Below, piece after piece: positions 4,836 through 5,038 of a stretch of 5,038 nucleotides of DNA. The stretch's first letter is position 1. Every line of letters begins with the position of its first letter. The notes beneath the pieces are model-generated. The model had not been told where the DNA came from and did no database searches. It saw only the letters and a program-made list of their open reading frames with translations. The position numbers were made by a program, and so were the translations under genes. The stretch spans positions 1 through 5,038 of the forward strand of contig USTJ01000060.1 in NCBI GenBank assembly GCA_900557585.1. The letters are read 5' to 3'. The DNA comes from an uncultured Eubacteriales bacterium. GTDB lineage: Bacteria; Bacillota; Clostridia; Christensenellales; UBA1242.

Positions 4836-5038
4836 AGAGAAATTTATCACCTATGGCGTTCCATATAAAGTTTATGGTGGTTTCAAGTTCTTTGAAAGAA
4901 AAGAAATCAAAGACATTATTGCATATCTTCGCTTGATTCACAACCCACACGACGATGAGGCAACAAGAAGAATGCTTGCTTTTCCAAAGCGTGGGATTGG
5001 TGACGTTGCAGTTGCAAACCTTGCAATGGTTGCCGAAG
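4828..5038 (+). pseudogene. pcrA: Continuation of the helicase in the other frame, open to the window edge
   Basis: From 4828 the text resumes the same protein one base out of phase. IIEEKFITYGVPYKVYGGF is followed by KFFERKEIKDIIAYLRLIHNP and then AFPKRGIGDVAVANLAMV, the family's conserved 2A-2B region (compare the EEALL, GGxxFFxRxEIKD and PxRGIG blocks of UvrD and PcrA). No stop occurs before the window ends, so the gene continues beyond it. Nothing suggests a separate gene start here: there is no ribosome-binding site, and TGA at 4816 blocks this frame upstream. With the break repaired, the gene would encode a helicase of usual architecture. Whether it is a true mutation or a sequencing error cannot be decided from the sequence. 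Confidence 0.9.

Noticed and set aside
4820..4840. Programmed frameshift or TGA recoding in the helicase
   Set aside because: No slippery X-XXY-YYZ heptamer or downstream stem is visible, and the downstream protein lies in a different frame, so reading through TGA would not help.
1..5038. CRISPR array, tRNA, rRNA, insertion sequence or phage genes
   Set aside because: No regularly spaced repeats, no tRNA-like cloverleaf or CCA-type end, no transposase or integrase motifs seen on either strand.

Overview
The window looks like a piece of an AT-rich Bacillota genome, probably from an uncultured clostridial lineage. Every intact gene has a strong AGGAGG-type ribosome-binding site. The promoters match the SigA type, and the run mtaB - HIT protein - rpsU is familiar from Clostridia. 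All recognisable genes lie on the + strand. No tRNA, rRNA, CRISPR array or transposase is visible. The clade call is inference from codon style and gene order, not from a search.

Layout. (1) 22-2112 is one continuous reading frame that joins two unrelated genes. The first ~1.16 kb is a type I restriction specificity subunit (HsdS) with two target-recognition domains but no distal conserved region. From about 1183 it becomes the C-terminal two thirds of MtaB, a tRNA methylthiotransferase, with the radical-SAM cysteines and TRAM domain but no N-terminal domain. Asn codon choice flips at the join, so the left side is foreign to this locus or to this genome. (2) 2172-2576 is a Hint-type HIT hydrolase. 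(3) 2666-2845 is rpsU (ribosomal protein bS21, 59 aa), between a near-consensus promoter and a clean intrinsic terminator. (4) 2879-3267 is a T-rich gap without a gene, holding short repeated motifs and the promoter of the next gene. (5) 3268-3630 encodes a 120-aa protein I do not recognise. (6) 3759 to the window end is a PcrA/UvrD-type DNA helicase whose frame breaks near 4827; the protein continues in another frame to the window edge.

The housekeeping genes (mtaB, HIT, rpsU, pcrA) serve tRNA modification, nucleotide hydrolysis, translation initiation and DNA repair, and do not form one pathway. I see no convincing new multi-gene system. The two most notable things are discontinuities: the hsdS/mtaB join and the helicase frameshift. 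Either could be real decay or recombination, or an assembly or sequencing error, and the sequence alone cannot decide. If the frame is read literally, the fusion protein should be inactive in both parent roles.
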